From: Eubacteriales bacterium
Lineage (GTDB): Bacteria > Bacillota_A > Clostridia > Christensenellales > Aristaeellaceae
DNA: 7,467 nucleotides
Assembly: GCA_028692205.1 (NCBI GenBank)
Contig: JAQUXV010000122.1
Location: 1-7,467 of the forward strand
Direction: 5' to 3'
The translations under genes and the position numbers were made by a program. This document shows positions 6,159 through 7,467 of this stretch, piece after piece; within the stretch, counting starts at the first letter, position 1; each line of letters opens with the position of its first letter. The notes under the pieces are model-generated. The model made no database searches, was not told the DNA's origin, and saw only the letters and a list, made by a program, of their open reading frames with translations.

Positions 6159-7467
6159 TTGGCTTCACCTCCGGCTATCGCGTGCATTACGCCTTCCTGC
6201 GTCATATCACCGGAAAGCTCGCCCACCTTTTCCCCGTCGCGCAGCACCGCCAGCCGGTTGCAGGTACGGAGCATTTCCTCGATTTCAGACGAAATAAAAA
6301 GAATGCTCTTGCCTTCCTCGGCCAATTGAATGATCAGTTTCTGGATCTCGGTCTTGGTGCCGATGTCGATGCCGCGGGTCGGTTCGTCCAGAATCAAAAA
6401 GTCCGGATCAGTCGCCAGCCAGCGGGCGATAATCACCTTTTGCTGGTTGCCGCCGGAAAGCTGCTTCACCAGCGTTTCTCGACTTGGGGTTTTAATATCC
6501 AACAGCTTAATAAATTTATCGGCGATTTCGCACTGTTCCTTCATCGGCAGCAGCTTCAACATTCCCCGGTGCGCCTGAATCGCCAGAACAATGTTCTCCC
6601 GCACTGACAGATCGGCGATGATGCCTTCCGCCTTCCGATCGTCGGGGAGCATCCCCATACCGAGCTTCATCGCATCGATCGGCTGGGAAATGTGTACCGT
6701 TTTACCTTTTACTTTCAGCGTGCCGGTTTGCGCGCGGTCCGCGCCGTAAATGGCCCGCGCCAGTTCGCTCCGCCCGGACCCCAGCAGGCCTGTTAACCCT
6801 ACCACTTCGCCGCTTTTCACCGTCAGGTCGAACGGTTTGATCTTTCCGGCGTGGCTCAGGCCTTTGGCATCGATCACGGTACTTCCGCAGCGGTCTTCGC
6901 AGTTCTCCGGTTTGATGTTGGCCAGGTCGTCGATATCCTTACCCATCATGGCGGCAATCAGCTTTACGCGCGGAAGGTCCGCAACGGGGTACTCGCCCAC
7001 CAGCTCTCCGTTGCGCAGCACGGTAATCCGGTCGCACACCGCATAAACCTGCTCCAGAAAGTGGGTTACAAAGACGATTCCCACGCCGCGGTCCCGCAGC
7101 TTGCACATCAGTTCAAAAAGCTTTGCCACCTCGCCGTCGTCCAGCGACGACGTTGGTTCGTCCAGAATCAGGATTTTGCAATCCATATCCACCGCGCGGG
7201 CGATGGCGATCATCTGCTGCAAAGCGAGCGAATAGTTCTCAAGGTTCTGCTGAACGTCGATTTTCAGTTCGAAGCTGTCCATCAGCTCCTGGGCGAGCTT
7301 CACGGTAGTTCTGCGGTCTACGGCGTGAAGTTTGTTCACCGGCTGGCGGCCGATAAACAGGTTTTCCGCCACGCTCAGGTTCGGGCACAGGTTCACCTCC
7401 TGATATACGGTGGAAATGCCGCGCTTCTGCGCCTCCAGCGTGGAGTGGTTGCGAATGGCGTTTGTAA
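6155..7467 (-). CDS. Sugar ABC transporter ATP-binding protein, YtfR-like (5' end beyond window)
   Basis: Double-domain ATPase of the RbsA/XylG/YtfR class that powers sugar import from the cytoplasmic face. The frame stays open to the right window edge; 436 residues are visible of about 500, so the first Walker A lies outside. In domain 1 the Q-loop TVYQEVNLCPNLSVAENLF is visible near the edge, the signature is degenerate (YSLALQQ, 7214-7234), Walker B is ILILDEP (7154-7174), and the H-loop His is at 7061-7063. Domain 2 has a Walker A with Arg instead of the usual Lys (GLLGSGRS, 6767-6790), intact signature LSGGNQQ (6440-6460), Walker B LILDEP (6380-6397) and ISSE (6284-6295) instead of an H-loop His. 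This asymmetric pattern, one working and one degenerate site, is normal for the class. VYQEVNL, LDEPT-SLD and VTHFLEQVY agree especially well with E. coli YtfR. The in-frame GTG at 7396 is an internal Val of VYQEVN, not a start. Confidence 0.93.
   Translation of the reverse strand, partial: TNAIRNHSTLEAQKRGISTVYQEVNLCPNLSVAENLFIGRQPVNKLHAVDRRTTVKLAQELMDSFELKIDVQQNLENYSLALQQMIAIARAVDMDCKILILDEPTSSLDDGEVAKLFELMCKLRDRGVGIVFVTHFLEQVYAVCDRITVLRNGELVGEYPVADLPRVKLIAAMMGKDIDDLANIKPENCEDRCGSTVIDAKGLSHAGKIKPFDLTVKSGEVVGLTGLLGSGRSELARAIYGADRAQTGTLKVKGKTVHISQPIDAMKLGMGMLPDDRKAEGIIADLSVRENIVLAIQAHRGMLKLLPMKEQCEIADKFIKLLDIKTPSRETLVKQLSGGNQQKVIIARWLATDPDFLILDEPTRGIDIGTKTEIQKLIIQLAEEGKSILFISSEIEEMLRTCNRLAVLRDGEKVGELSGDMTQEGVMHAIAGGEAK

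Noticed and set aside
6767..6790. Arg in place of Lys in the second Walker A as a sign of a dead ATPase
   Set aside because: A degenerate second nucleotide site, including Arg here and ISSE instead of the H-loop His, is usual for RbsA/YtfR-type ATPases, so it is not decay.
7394..7396. GTG at 7396 with an upstream AGGAGG-like sequence as start of the ATPase
   Set aside because: The GTG encodes Val in the conserved VYQEVNL motif and the frame stays open with family-like sequence to the window edge, so the site is internal.

Overview
The window looks like chromosomal DNA of a moderately high-GC member of the Firmicutes, probably a clostridial lineage. The evidence is strong GGAGG-type ribosome binding sites, Gram-positive style lipid kinase and secreted proteins, and a sugar ABC transporter of the type common in gut Clostridia. 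There are no rRNA, tRNA, CRISPR, insertion sequence or phage signals. The genus cannot be named from this sequence alone.

Layout. Bases 18-896 (+) encode a YegS/BmrU/DgkB-type lipid kinase. A 267-base gap follows, with a canonical intrinsic terminator (1051-1072) and then an extended -10 promoter (1086-1094). The promoter drives a two-gene unit: a secreted protein (1164-2183) with a beta-rich domain and a C-terminal domain resembling a papain-like (NlpC/P60 or CHAP-type) cysteine hydrolase, then a small protein (2189-2812) with a helical N-terminus and a long acidic Pro/Glu/Thr-rich tail. After a hairpin comes a metallo-beta-lactamase-fold hydrolase (2901-3779) with an unusual HxNxDH metal motif and a probable C-terminal winged helix. 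A strong stem-loop (3792-3830) separates this rightward block from a leftward operon.

The leftward operon, read from the right edge, is a sugar ABC transporter: a double-domain ATPase (6155-7467, cut by the window edge), a first permease (5076-6158) and a second permease (4030-5079). Gene order and motifs match ytfR-ytfT-yjfF of the E. coli galactofuranose importer and the related fructose importer fruK-fruF-fruG of bifidobacteria. A periplasmic-type binding protein gene should lie just beyond the right edge. Both junctions inside the operon are 4-base ATGA overlaps with their own Shine-Dalgarno sequences, so the subunits are probably made in coordinated amounts.

Most of the window is ordinary housekeeping or uptake content. 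The least explained part is the pair at 1164-2812, which I do not recognise as a named system.
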